Position numbers and translations under genes: made by a program | Notes under the pieces: model-generated | Databases searched by the model: none | What the model was told of the DNA's origin: nothing | Seen by the model: only the letters and a program-made list of their open reading frames with translations | Part shown: one piece after another, positions 51,971 to 59,241 of the stretch | Layout of the letters: every line of letters starts with the position of its first letter | Numbering within the stretch: the first letter of the stretch is position 1 | Source: Armatimonadetes bacterium DC | Lineage (GTDB): Bacteria; Armatimonadota; Fimbriimonadia; Fimbriimonadales; GBS-DC | NCBI GenBank assembly: GCA_001442985.1 | Contig: LDYB01000016.1 | Location: 304,640-368,639 of the forward strand | Direction: 5' to 3' | Length of the DNA: 64,000 nucleotides

Positions 51971-53557
51971 ATGCTTTCACGCAGTGCTGTCGCCGCCGCA
52001 CGCGGCATCGTCGCCAGCTCGCAACCGCTTGCTGTGAGCGCAGGCTTGCAGATGTTGCAGGCAGGCGGAAGCTTTGTGGACGCCGCGATTGCCACCTCCG
52101 CCGTGCTGTGTGTGGTGGAGCCGTGGGCAAGCCATCTTGGAGGCGATGCGTTCGTGGTGCTGTACGACGCCCGCCAGCGCAAAACGGTGGCGCTTAACGG
52201 CTCTGGCGCCGCCCCAGCCCGTGCAAACCCCGACGCCTTTCCGAATGGCATTCCCCTGCGCGGACTGAGCGCTGCCACTGTGCCCGGGCTGGTGGACGCC
52301 TGGTTCCGCCTGCACGCCCTCTACGGGCGCCTGCCCATTGCGAAGCTGCTGGAGCCTGCCATCACCTATGCCCGCGATGGCTATCCCATCAGTCCACGCA
52401 AGGCGCAAATCTGGCGCAACGCCAGCCGCGACCGCGTGCTACGCACCGTCCTGCCCGCGCTCCTGCACCAGACGCGCCCCCCACAGGCAGGCGAGAAAGT
52501 GCGATGCCCCGATCTTGCGCGAACTCTGCAGGCAATCGCCTCCGGCGGGCGCGACGCCTTCTATAAGGGCGAGATTGCCCAGAAGATGGTGAACTTCAGC
52601 AAGCAGAACGGGGGACTTTTTGAGCGCGAGGATTTTGAAGCGCACCAGTCGGAGCTGCGGGAGCCGTTGCGCATCGGCTACCGTGGCTATACGGTGCATG
52701 GGCAGCCGCCTGTGTCGCAGGGCATCATCCTGATGGAGGCGCTCGGCATTCTGGATGGCGTGCCCCTCAAGGAGATAAGCCCCGCCGACCGTACCCACTG
52801 GATGGTGGAAGCCATCAAGTGCGCTTTTGCGGACCGCTGGCGCTATCTGGGCGACCCGCGCTTCGTGCCCGACCGCACCGCCGAGCTGCTGAGTCCAGAG
52901 TTTCTCGCCCGACGGCGCGAAGCCATCCAGCCCACCCGCGCCCAGGAAATCCCCAGCCCCGGCACCCTGCGCGAGACCAACACCACCTACTTCTGTATCG
53001 CCGATGAGGAGGGCAACGCAATCTCCTTCATTCAGAGCGTGTATCACCCCTTCGGTTGTGGCGTGGTGATTGAGGGCACGGGCATCCTGATGAATAACCG
53101 CATGTGCGGGTTCTCGCTGGAGGCAGAGAGTCCGAACCGTCTTGAACCCCGCAAGCGCCCCATGCACACGCTGAACGCCTATCTGATTACAAAAGGCGAC
53201 GCGCTGGCGTATGTGGGCGGCACGCCCGGCGGCGATATTCAGGTGCAGAGCAATCTGCAGATTATCAGCCAGCTGATTGATTTTGAGTTAGACCCCCAGC
53301 AGGCGATTGAGAAGCCGCGCTGGGCATGGCAGCCCCTCAAAAGCACCGACCCCTCGCCCGGCAGACTCAGCGTGGAGACCCTCCCCAACGACCCCGAAAG
53401 TCAGGCGCTGGTGGAAGAGTTGCGCAAACGGGGACACGCGGTGAACGCCACCCCGCTGGGCACGCACCCCAGCGCAGTGCAGGTCATCCAGAAGCTGGGC
53501 GAGAGCTATCTCGCTGGCTCTGATCCGCGCACCGAAGGACTGGCAGGAGGCTATTGA
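51971..53557 (+). CDS. ggt: Gamma-glutamyltransferase
   Basis: A 528-residue N-terminal-nucleophile enzyme that transfers or hydrolyses the gamma-glutamyl group of glutathione-like compounds. Autocleavage should expose T338 in ETNTTYFCIADEEGN. Other motifs are GGSFVDAAIATSAVLCVVEPWASHLGGDAF, GRLPIAKLLEPAITYA and YVGGTPGGDIQ. No signal peptide is visible, so it may act in the cytoplasm, unlike E. coli Ggt. AGGAG lies 7 nt before the ATG and begins right after the SRP RNA 3' end. Confidence 0.92.
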   Translation: MLSRSAVAAARGIVASSQPLAVSAGLQMLQAGGSFVDAAIATSAVLCVVEPWASHLGGDAFVVLYDARQRKTVALNGSGAAPARANPDAFPNGIPLRGLSAATVPGLVDAWFRLHALYGRLPIAKLLEPAITYARDGYPISPRKAQIWRNASRDRVLRTVLPALLHQTRPPQAGEKVRCPDLARTLQAIASGGRDAFYKGEIAQKMVNFSKQNGGLFEREDFEAHQSELREPLRIGYRGYTVHGQPPVSQGIILMEALGILDGVPLKEISPADRTHWMVEAIKCAFADRWRYLGDPRFVPDRTAELLSPEFLARRREAIQPTRAQEIPSPGTLRETNTTYFCIADEEGNAISFIQSVYHPFGCGVVIEGTGILMNNRMCGFSLEAESPNRLEPRKRPMHTLNAYLITKGDALAYVGGTPGGDIQVQSNLQIISQLIDFELDPQQAIEKPRWAWQPLKSTDPSPGRLSVETLPNDPESQALVEELRKRGHAVNATPLGTHPSAVQVIQKLGESYLAGSDPRTEGLAGGY

Positions 53558-54513
53558 ACTTCCAGAAGCCGCAGCACCTGTTCGAAGTCGTCGGGCAGGG
53601 GCGCGGTGAATGCCAGCGGCTCGCCCGTGATGGGGTGTTGAAACTCCAGACGGTAGGCGTGGAGCAGTTGCCCCTGCAGGTGGCGAAGCGCCTCCGCGAC
53701 GGCAGGAGGGCAGTCATGGGGCGGTGTGCGCACGCCCCCATAGAGCGGATCGCCCACAATCGGATGCCCCAGCGCACTCGCATGCACACGCACCTGATGG
53801 GTGCGCCCCGTCTCCAGTTCTGCGTTCAGCAGGGTGAAATGGCGGTAGCGCCGCTCCACATGGAAGTGGGTGCGGGCAGGACGGGCGTGTGGGGGGAGCG
53901 GCTCGTTGGGCGCGTAGGCGTGCATCTTCTGGCGCTGGGTGGGGTGGCGTCCAATCGGGCGGTCTATGGTGATGCGCTCCCACGCGGGCGTGCCCCACAC
54001 CAGCGCCCGATAGGCGCGGCGCACCGCATGCCGCTGAATCGCCTCGCTCAGCCGTGCGTGGGCACGGTCGGTTTTGGCAACAATCAGCAAGCCTGTCGTG
54101 TCTTTATCCAGCCGATGCACGATTCCGGGGCGGAAAGCGGCGCTCCCCTGTGCCAGGCGCGGCGCGTAGGCTAACAGCGCGTTTACCAGCGTGCCGTGCG
54201 GATGACCGGGCGCGGGGTGAACGGTCAGCCCGCGCGGCTTGTTGACCACCAGCAGATGCTCATCCTCGTAAAGGATTTCCAGCGGAATCGCTTCGGGGCG
54301 CAGGTCAAAGTCGGGCGGGCGGTCGGGGGGCAGGGAGTATTCGATTCGGTCGCCGGGGCGCAGCTTCGCAGCGGGTTTGGCGGGCTTGCCGTTCAGCCGC
54401 ACCTGCCCCGCCTCAATCCACTCCTGCCAGCGGGCGCGACTGATGTCGGGATGGCGCTCGCTGAGCCAGCGATCCAGCCGAACGCCTCCCTGCTCCGCTG
54501 TTGCTGTCAGCAC
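53551..54513 (-). CDS. rluD: RluD-family 23S rRNA pseudouridine synthase
   Basis: A 320-residue pseudouridine synthase. An N-terminal S4 RNA-binding domain (VRLDRWLSERHPDISRARWQEWIEAGQVRLNG) precedes the catalytic domain with the active Asp in HRLDKDTTGLL, plus YEDEHLLVVNKPRGLTVHPAPG and ELETGRTHQVRVH. The likely start is GTG 54513, 4 nt after the upstream stop; the longer open frame to 54570 overlaps that gene. Its stop overlaps the convergent ggt stop by 7 nt. Confidence 0.92.
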   Translation of the reverse strand: MLTATAEQGGVRLDRWLSERHPDISRARWQEWIEAGQVRLNGKPAKPAAKLRPGDRIEYSLPPDRPPDFDLRPEAIPLEILYEDEHLLVVNKPRGLTVHPAPGHPHGTLVNALLAYAPRLAQGSAAFRPGIVHRLDKDTTGLLIVAKTDRAHARLSEAIQRHAVRRAYRALVWGTPAWERITIDRPIGRHPTQRQKMHAYAPNEPLPPHARPARTHFHVERRYRHFTLLNAELETGRTHQVRVHASALGHPIVGDPLYGGVRTPPHDCPPAVAEALRHLQGQLLHAYRLEFQHPITGEPLAFTAPLPDDFEQVLRLLEVQ

Positions 54514-54517
54514 CGGG

Positions 54518-55054
54518 CTATCGGACTTGCGCGACACGCCGCTGGCAGTCGGGGCAGAGCGGACGCCCATACTTGCGCACGCTCAGGTCATACTGGGGTT
54601 TGCGGAGCGGACGCCCACACTCGGCGCAGACCAGCTCTACCTGAACCGCCGCCTCGTGGGCGGCATCCTCTTCGCCCCGAATGGGGAGGGGCGAGTCTGC
54701 CAGCGCAGCTTCCCCGGAGACCACATCGCCCTCGCTGAGTTCCAGCGCAAACTGCGTGCCGAACCCGCACATCGCCAGCACGCGCCCGATGGCGCCCGTC
54801 TCTGCCTTCTCCACGAAGTCCGCAAAGTCGGAGCGCGTTTCCATCTTGGTCGCGCTTGCAATCACGCGTCCCGTCGTGTCTTTCACCGTCGCCTGAAAGA
54901 CGGCGACGCCTTCCACAAAATCCAGATGGAGCGGGTGAGTCTCGATGCTCCAGTCCGGGCGCTCCTCACGGAACCAGATGAGCCGCGCCGAAACGGGCAG
55001 ATACTGCTGTCCACCACGCACGCGAATCAGATATCGGTTCACATTGAATGCCAT
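54518..55054 (-). CDS. Possible Rad52/ERF-like strand-annealing protein with zinc ribbon
   Basis: A 178-residue protein (MAFNVNRYLIRVRGGQQYLPVSA start). The region TKMETRSDFADFVEKAETGAIGRVLAMCGFGTQF recalls the AVTDALKRALRxFG helix of Rad52/ERF-type annealing proteins and a family of phage and thermophile proteins; that link is from memory and tentative. The C-terminus is a zinc ribbon, CAEC-x18-CPDC. The start at 55054 has GGAGGA 5 nt upstream. A 16-bp palindrome lies just before it. rluD follows at 4 nt. Confidence 0.55.
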   Translation of the reverse strand: MAFNVNRYLIRVRGGQQYLPVSARLIWFREERPDWSIETHPLHLDFVEGVAVFQATVKDTTGRVIASATKMETRSDFADFVEKAETGAIGRVLAMCGFGTQFALELSEGDVVSGEAALADSPLPIRGEEDAAHEAAVQVELVCAECGRPLRKPQYDLSVRKYGRPLCPDCQRRVAQVR

Positions 55055-55066
55055 CGTCTTCCTCCA

Positions 55067-55082
55067 GTATACATATGTATAC
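55067..55082 (-). promoter_or_regulatory. 16-bp perfect palindrome over the promoter of the annealing-like gene
   Basis: GTATACATATGTATAC is fully self-complementary and lies 12 nt upstream of the ATG at 55054. On the minus strand it begins inside GGGTATAC, the usual -10 context here, so a dimeric repressor bound here would block the promoter. Confidence 0.55.
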
Positions 55083-55145
55083 CCTATTGGCGCGGGAAAA
55101 GTCAAGGGGGAGGGAGGGTGCTGGGGAAATTGCCATTGAACAGGG

Positions 55146-55168
55146 CGGGTGAACCTGCTCTGTTGCAA
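55146..55168. repeat. 23-bp left-end fragment of the 186-bp repeat
   Basis: CGGGTGAACCTGCTCTGTTG and the next three bases match the left end of copy 2 exactly, then the sequence diverges. It may be a truncated third copy or the target from which copies arose. Confidence 0.6.
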
Positions 55169-55195
55169 GGACGTCGCCCCTGCGTATGCCTGTAC

Positions 55196-55218
55196 GGACG
55201 CGGTTCCCGCGTCCTTTT
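55196..55218 (+). terminator. Terminator-like hairpin in the gap before hepT
   Basis: GGACGCGG-TTC-CCGCGTCC is followed by four T on the plus strand, where no gene ends. It is therefore probably part of a repeat-derived insertion rather than a working terminator. Confidence 0.4.
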
Positions 55219-55301
55219 GGCTGAATCTTCCGTTCTTTGCGACAGAGCGGTTTACCCGATTGCCAAACAGTCTCTCAGCGAATTGTGAAAAACTTGCGCT
55301 C

Positions 55302-55646
55302 TCACTCCCCTTCACCCAAGATGCGTTCTAACTGAGCTATTAGAGGAGGCAGATCCAACTGCACAGTATCCCAGAGTATGTCGAGGTTAATCGCGTCGTA
55401 TCCATGAATCAGGCGGTGACGCATTCCTATTATTTCAGCCCACGGAATTTGCGGGTACTTGCGGCGGGTTTGCTCCGAGACGCGCGATGCCGCTTCGCCG
55501 ATAATTTCTATCAAGCGAGTCAGTGCCAGCTCCAGCATGCGATTGGTGTCGAGGTCGCCACGCTGTCTGCCTTCTGTCATAGCCAGAGCTTCGCGAGCGT
55601 GGTCCAGCATATGCTTCATGCTGAGAGTATCATCCCGCTTGCTCAT
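55302..55646 (-). CDS. hepT: HepT-type HEPN ribonuclease toxin
   Basis: A 114-residue helical HEPN protein with the RNase motif R76-x4-H81 followed by Y83 (RHRLIHGY). In characterised pairs this Tyr is polyadenylylated by MntA to silence the toxin. DUF86 features (LTRLIEIIGEAASRVSEQTR, YPQIPWAEIIGMR) fit well. The start lies 17 nt inside the end of mntA, giving the usual antitoxin-first order. Confidence 0.9.
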   Translation of the reverse strand: MSKRDDTLSMKHMLDHAREALAMTEGRQRGDLDTNRMLELALTRLIEIIGEAASRVSEQTRRKYPQIPWAEIIGMRHRLIHGYDAINLDILWDTVQLDLPPLIAQLERILGEGE

Positions 55647-55935
55647 AGATCACCTCAGCCTCGTTGAGAACTTCGTCCCGAAAAAGGGGATTGAGGTCCT
55701 GCGGTGTGCGCAGGTCAACCTTTCTGCCAACAATTTGACTCAGCTCGTTCTGCAGACGCATAAGCCCTATCAGCCCGATGCGGACGCCTGAGTCGAACTC
55801 GATCAGCATATCTACATCACTTGTCGGGGTGAAATCGTCGCGTAGAACGGAGCCGAACAGAGCCAGTCTCCGAACGCGGTTTCGACGGCAGAACTCCCTG
55901 ATCGCCGCATACGGTATGCTTATCCTGACACTCAT
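55630..55935 (-). CDS. mntA: MntA-type nucleotidyltransferase antitoxin
   Basis: A 101-residue minimal nucleotidyltransferase. The core is LALFGSVLRDDFTPTSDVDMLIEF, with G28-S29 and metal ligands D40 and D42; a third acidic residue is in KVDLRTP. MntA AMPylates the HepT active-site Tyr. Start ATG 55935 has GGTGG 4 nt upstream; the frame is open further up without a ribosome site. Confidence 0.9.
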   Translation of the reverse strand: MSVRISIPYAAIREFCRRNRVRRLALFGSVLRDDFTPTSDVDMLIEFDSGVRIGLIGLMRLQNELSQIVGRKVDLRTPQDLNPLFRDEVLNEAEVIYEQAG

Positions 55936-56035
55936 CTTGCCACCCGTGAACCCGGAGGTCCACTGATTACAGGATACCATGCCCGATGGGCTCTTTCGCA
56001 CTCACTCAAGCCTCTCTGTGCTAACACTACCAGTT

Positions 56036-56089
56036 TTAACCCATCCTTAACCTTCTCTAACACGCCCTTAACACAGGCGACGGTATGCT
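56036..56089 (+). promoter_or_regulatory. Pho-box-like TTAAC array and -10 for the PEP-CTERM gene
   Basis: TTAAC/CTAAC repeats begin at 56036, 56047, 56057 and 56068, a spacing of 11, 10, 11. The last one ends 11 nt before TATGCT (56084-56089, in GGTATGCT). This geometry is identical to the array before the dockerin gene. No separate -35 is visible, as expected if an activator of the PhoB type replaces it. Confidence 0.65.
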
Positions 56090-56124
56090 CATGCCGCTGG
56101 GAAAACCAGCAAGGAGGTTTTGTG

Positions 56125-56820
56125 ATGAAAGGAATTCGGTTGGTTGTTATGGGCTTGTGTTTGACAGGTCTTGTGTCTTTTGCTGCTGCCGACCAGCTCG
56201 CGTTCTGGGACTTCAACGACAGCAATACCATTGCGGATGCGGGCGTCTATGCCTCCAGCGCGAGCGTGGTTCTGGTTGGCGGCACGACCGCGACCTTTGC
56301 CAGCGGCTCGCCTCAGGATTTAGCCTCGACGGACTTTGGCTATAACACGACGAACTATCCCACTCAGGGCACAAACAACCGCTCTGCAGGCGTCCAGTTC
56401 AGCGTGCCCACTACCGGGTTCTACCAGATTAAGATTCGCTTCGACATGCGCTGGAGCAACACTGCCTCTAAGTTCGTGCGCCTGCAGTATACGACGGACG
56501 GCTCCAGCTGGAACGACGCCGCGTTGCTGGTGGCGACTGCCGGCGACACATGGTACAGCACTGGCTACGGGCAGCTTTTCGAATACACCTTCACCGACAC
56601 GGCGGTAGAAAACAACCCGAACTTCGCGTTCCGACTGGTGACCGAGTTTGACCCTGCCACAGGGCAATACACGGCGGCGCGCCCTGGTTCGAACTACTCT
56701 CCAAACGGCACGCTTCGCTTTGACCTCGTGGAAGTGGAAGGCGTGCCAGAGCCTGCCAGCCTGATTGCGCTTGGCACGGGTCTGGTTGGGCTGCTGTCGC
56801 TCCGTCGGCGTCGGCGCTGA
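56125..56820 (+). CDS. PEP-CTERM exported protein
   Basis: A 231-residue secreted protein. A signal peptide (1-22, ending AAA) is followed by a beta-rich domain (QLAFWDFNDSNTIADAGVYASS...FYQIKIRFDMRWSNTASKFVRLQYTTDG), like jelly-roll domains of extracellular proteins. The C-terminus is a textbook sorting tag: VPEPASLIALGTGLVGLLSL then RRRRR. Exosortase would remove this tag; no exosortase gene is in the window. AAGGAGGT precedes the ATG. The promoter carries the Pho-like array, so expression may rise in phosphate limitation. Confidence 0.88.
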   Translation: MKGIRLVVMGLCLTGLVSFAAADQLAFWDFNDSNTIADAGVYASSASVVLVGGTTATFASGSPQDLASTDFGYNTTNYPTQGTNNRSAGVQFSVPTTGFYQIKIRFDMRWSNTASKFVRLQYTTDGSSWNDAALLVATAGDTWYSTGYGQLFEYTFTDTAVENNPNFAFRLVTEFDPATGQYTAARPGSNYSPNGTLRFDLVEVEGVPEPASLIALGTGLVGLLSLRRRRR

Positions 56821-56852
56821 TTTTGCCTGCATCGCCATCCTTGCGGACACAG

Positions 56853-56875
56853 GGGGCGGCGCGATGCGTCGCCCC
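56853..56875 (+). terminator. Hairpin after the PEP-CTERM gene
   Basis: Ten-base arms GGGGCGGCGC and GCGTCGCCCC (one G-T pair) with a 3-nt loop, 33 nt past the stop, then TTGCTCGTTTG. Confidence 0.5.
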
Positions 56876-56939
56876 TTGCTCGTTTGTGCCCCTTCGCCTC
56901 CAGCAGGAAACGCGGTCTTTGGGGTAATAATTGTAGCGT

Positions 56940-58643
56940 ATGAATTCGCTTCTGGTTCTGGCGGGTAGTTTGCTATTGTTTGCAGTCGCTTATCGGGTCT
57001 ACGGGCGCTATTTGGCGACGAAGGTGTTCCCGCTGGATGATCGGCGTCCGACGCCAGCGCACACGCAACGCGACGGGCGCGATTTTGTGCCCGCGCCACC
57101 GTTGATGGTATTCGGGCACCATTTCGCCTCGATTGCAGGGCTGGGACCGCTGCTGGGTCCCGCGATTGCGATTATCTGGGGCTGGGTTCCTGCGCTACTG
57201 TGGATTGTGATAGGCTCCATTCTAGTGGGGGCGGTGCATGATCTGGGGTGTCTCTACAGTTCCATTCGCAATCGGGCGCGCACGGTGGCGGACCTGGCGC
57301 GGGATGTGGCGGGTCAGCAGGCGCGGATTCTGTTTCTGCTGTTCGGAATCTTCGCGATTGGGCTGGCGATGGGGGTGTTCGTGATTAACATCGCGAGCCT
57401 GTTCGCGCCCGGTAAGGAAGGCGTGCATGTTTCGGAAGCGGTATTGCCCAGCGCGATACTGATTGTGCTGGCGCTGGCGATGGGGGTGCTGTTCTATCGC
57501 TATCGGCTGCCGCTGGGCTGGATGACGGCAATCGGGGTAGTGTTGAGCCTCTATTTCGTGTGGCTGGGCGTGCGCATGCCGATTACCGCAATTGGCGGCT
57601 GGGAGCTGACCCCCGACCGCTGGACTTACTTGCTGTTGGTGTACGCTTTTATCGCGTCGGTATCGCCCGTGTGGCTGTTGTTGCAGCCACGCGACTATTT
57701 GAACTCGTTCCAGCTCTTTCTGGGGATGGGCTTGCTGTTCGCGGGTGTGCTGGTGGGCGGTTTTGAGATCACCGCGCCTGCGGTGAACCTCTCGGCGAGT
57801 GGCTTGCCCCCGCTGTTCCCGATGCTGTTCATCACGATAGCATGCGGGGCGGTGTCGGGGTTTCACTCACTGGTGGCGTCTGGCACGACCTCGCGCCAGC
57901 TGGATAAGGAGTCACACGCCCTGCCCGTGGGCTATGGGGGCATGCTGACCGAGGGCGTGCTGGCGGTGCTGGCGCTGCTGGCGGTGGGGGCTGGACTGGG
58001 CACGGAGTGGGGCGCACGCTACAGCGACTGGCTCGCGGCGGGCAAGGGCGCGCTCAGCAACTTCGTGCAGGGTGCGGGCACGGTGGTGAGCGCGGTGGGT
58101 ATCCCCCTCGATGTGGCAAAGGTGTTTGTGGCAACGGTGGCGGTGGGGTTCGCCCTGACCACGCTGGACACGGGCGCGCGCCTGGTTCGGTATAACCTGC
58201 AGGAGCTGGGGCGCGCCTGCAACCTGCGTTTTCTGGAGAACGCCTACCTCGCCACGGCGCTGGCAGTGGGGCTGATTGGCTTTTTCGCATTACTCAAGGC
58301 GCCCGACCCCGTGACGGGACAGATGCGTTCCGTGGGGGCGATTTTATGGCAGCTGTTCGGTGCGTCGAATCAGCTGCTGGCAGGGCTGGCGCTGCTGGTG
58401 GTCACGCTCTACCTGCGCGCGCTGGGACGCCCCACACTCCCCACAGCCATCCCGATGGTGTTTATGCTCGCCGCCACGCTGACCGCCCTGGGTCTCAGCC
58501 TGCGCGACTTCTGGAATCAGGGTAACTGGGTGCTGTTCGGGTTCACCATCGGGATATTAATGCTCGCGCTATGGCTGGTGGTCGTGGGGGCGCGCCAGAT
58601 GATAGGGCGCCTGCCCGCACCCCTGCCTGAGGAGGGGACTTGA
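56940..58643 (+). CDS. cstA: Carbon starvation protein CstA-like transporter
   Basis: A 567-residue polytopic membrane protein. The N-terminal CstA signature is clear: YRVYGRYLATKVFPLDDRRPTPAHTQRDGRDFVPAPPLMVFGHHFASIAGLGPLLGPAIA, followed by GAVHDLGCLYSSIRNRARTVADLA. Members carry pyruvate or peptides into the cell. The family has a central CstA core and a C-terminal domain; both are present. The ATG lies 9 nt after GGGGTAATAA with no Shine-Dalgarno, suggesting a near-leaderless message. Confidence 0.92.
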   Translation: MNSLLVLAGSLLLFAVAYRVYGRYLATKVFPLDDRRPTPAHTQRDGRDFVPAPPLMVFGHHFASIAGLGPLLGPAIAIIWGWVPALLWIVIGSILVGAVHDLGCLYSSIRNRARTVADLARDVAGQQARILFLLFGIFAIGLAMGVFVINIASLFAPGKEGVHVSEAVLPSAILIVLALAMGVLFYRYRLPLGWMTAIGVVLSLYFVWLGVRMPITAIGGWELTPDRWTYLLLVYAFIASVSPVWLLLQPRDYLNSFQLFLGMGLLFAGVLVGGFEITAPAVNLSASGLPPLFPMLFITIACGAVSGFHSLVASGTTSRQLDKESHALPVGYGGMLTEGVLAVLALLAVGAGLGTEWGARYSDWLAAGKGALSNFVQGAGTVVSAVGIPLDVAKVFVATVAVGFALTTLDTGARLVRYNLQELGRACNLRFLENAYLATALAVGLIGFFALLKAPDPVTGQMRSVGAILWQLFGASNQLLAGLALLVVTLYLRALGRPTLPTAIPMVFMLAATLTALGLSLRDFWNQGNWVLFGFTIGILMLALWLVVVGARQMIGRLPAPLPEEGT

Positions 58644-58663
58644 AATTTAGCCACGCTAAAGGG

Positions 58664-58671
58664 TATATTAT
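58664..58671 (+). promoter_or_regulatory. Leaderless-type promoter of the feo operon
   Basis: GGGTATATTATTGG offers TATATT (8 nt before the ATG) or TATTAT (6 nt before it). There is no ribosome-binding sequence and no obvious Fur box. Confidence 0.6.
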
Positions 58672-58677
58672 TGGAAA

Positions 58678-59241
58678 ATGGAGACCCTAACGATGTCCCG
58701 AGCGCCGCGCAGGCAGGGGGCACACACCCCCACTGTGTTGATTGTCGGCAACCCGAATGTGGGCAAGAGCGTGCTGTTCCACCGCCTGACAGGACGCTAT
58801 GTTACAGTGTCCAACTATCCGGGCACGACGGTGGAGATTGAGCGCGGCACGATGCGCCACAAAGGGCATCGCTACACGGTCGTGGACGCGCCCGGACTCT
58901 ATTCGCTGATGCCCATCACCGAAGAGGAGCGGGTTGCCCGACGGATGCTGTTCCATGAGCCGCCCGACCTGGTGTTGCATGTGGTGGACGCCAAGAACCT
59001 GTCTCGCTCGCTCTCGCTGACCCTGCAGCTGGTGGAAGCAGGGCTGGAGGTGGTGCTGGTGCTGAACATGATGGACGAGCTGGAGCGGGCAGGTCTCCAG
59101 ATTGATACCGAGCGCCTTGCCCAGCAGCTGGGCATCCCCGTAGTTCCGACCGTTTGTGTGTCGGGCGAGGGCATCGAGGCGCTGAAGGAGCTGATTCATG
59201 AGCGTCTCTCCGCCCCCACTTACCTATCCGCCCGCGATTGA
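58678..59241 (+). CDS. feoB: FeoB GTPase domain as a separate protein
   Basis: A 187-residue protein equal to the N-terminal G domain of ferrous iron transporter FeoB. G1 is GNPNVGKS at 24-31, the G2 threonines are in YPGTTVE, G3 is DAPGLYS, G4 is NMMDE and G5 is CVSGEG. The chain stops at ARD, before the helical spacer. The transmembrane half is the next gene, overlapping by 44 nt in the +1 frame with its own ribosome site, so this is a designed split rather than an error. Confidence 0.9.
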   Translation: METLTMSRAPRRQGAHTPTVLIVGNPNVGKSVLFHRLTGRYVTVSNYPGTTVEIERGTMRHKGHRYTVVDAPGLYSLMPITEEERVARRMLFHEPPDLVLHVVDAKNLSRSLSLTLQLVEAGLEVVLVLNMMDELERAGLQIDTERLAQQLGIPVVPTVCVSGEGIEALKELIHERLSAPTYLSARD

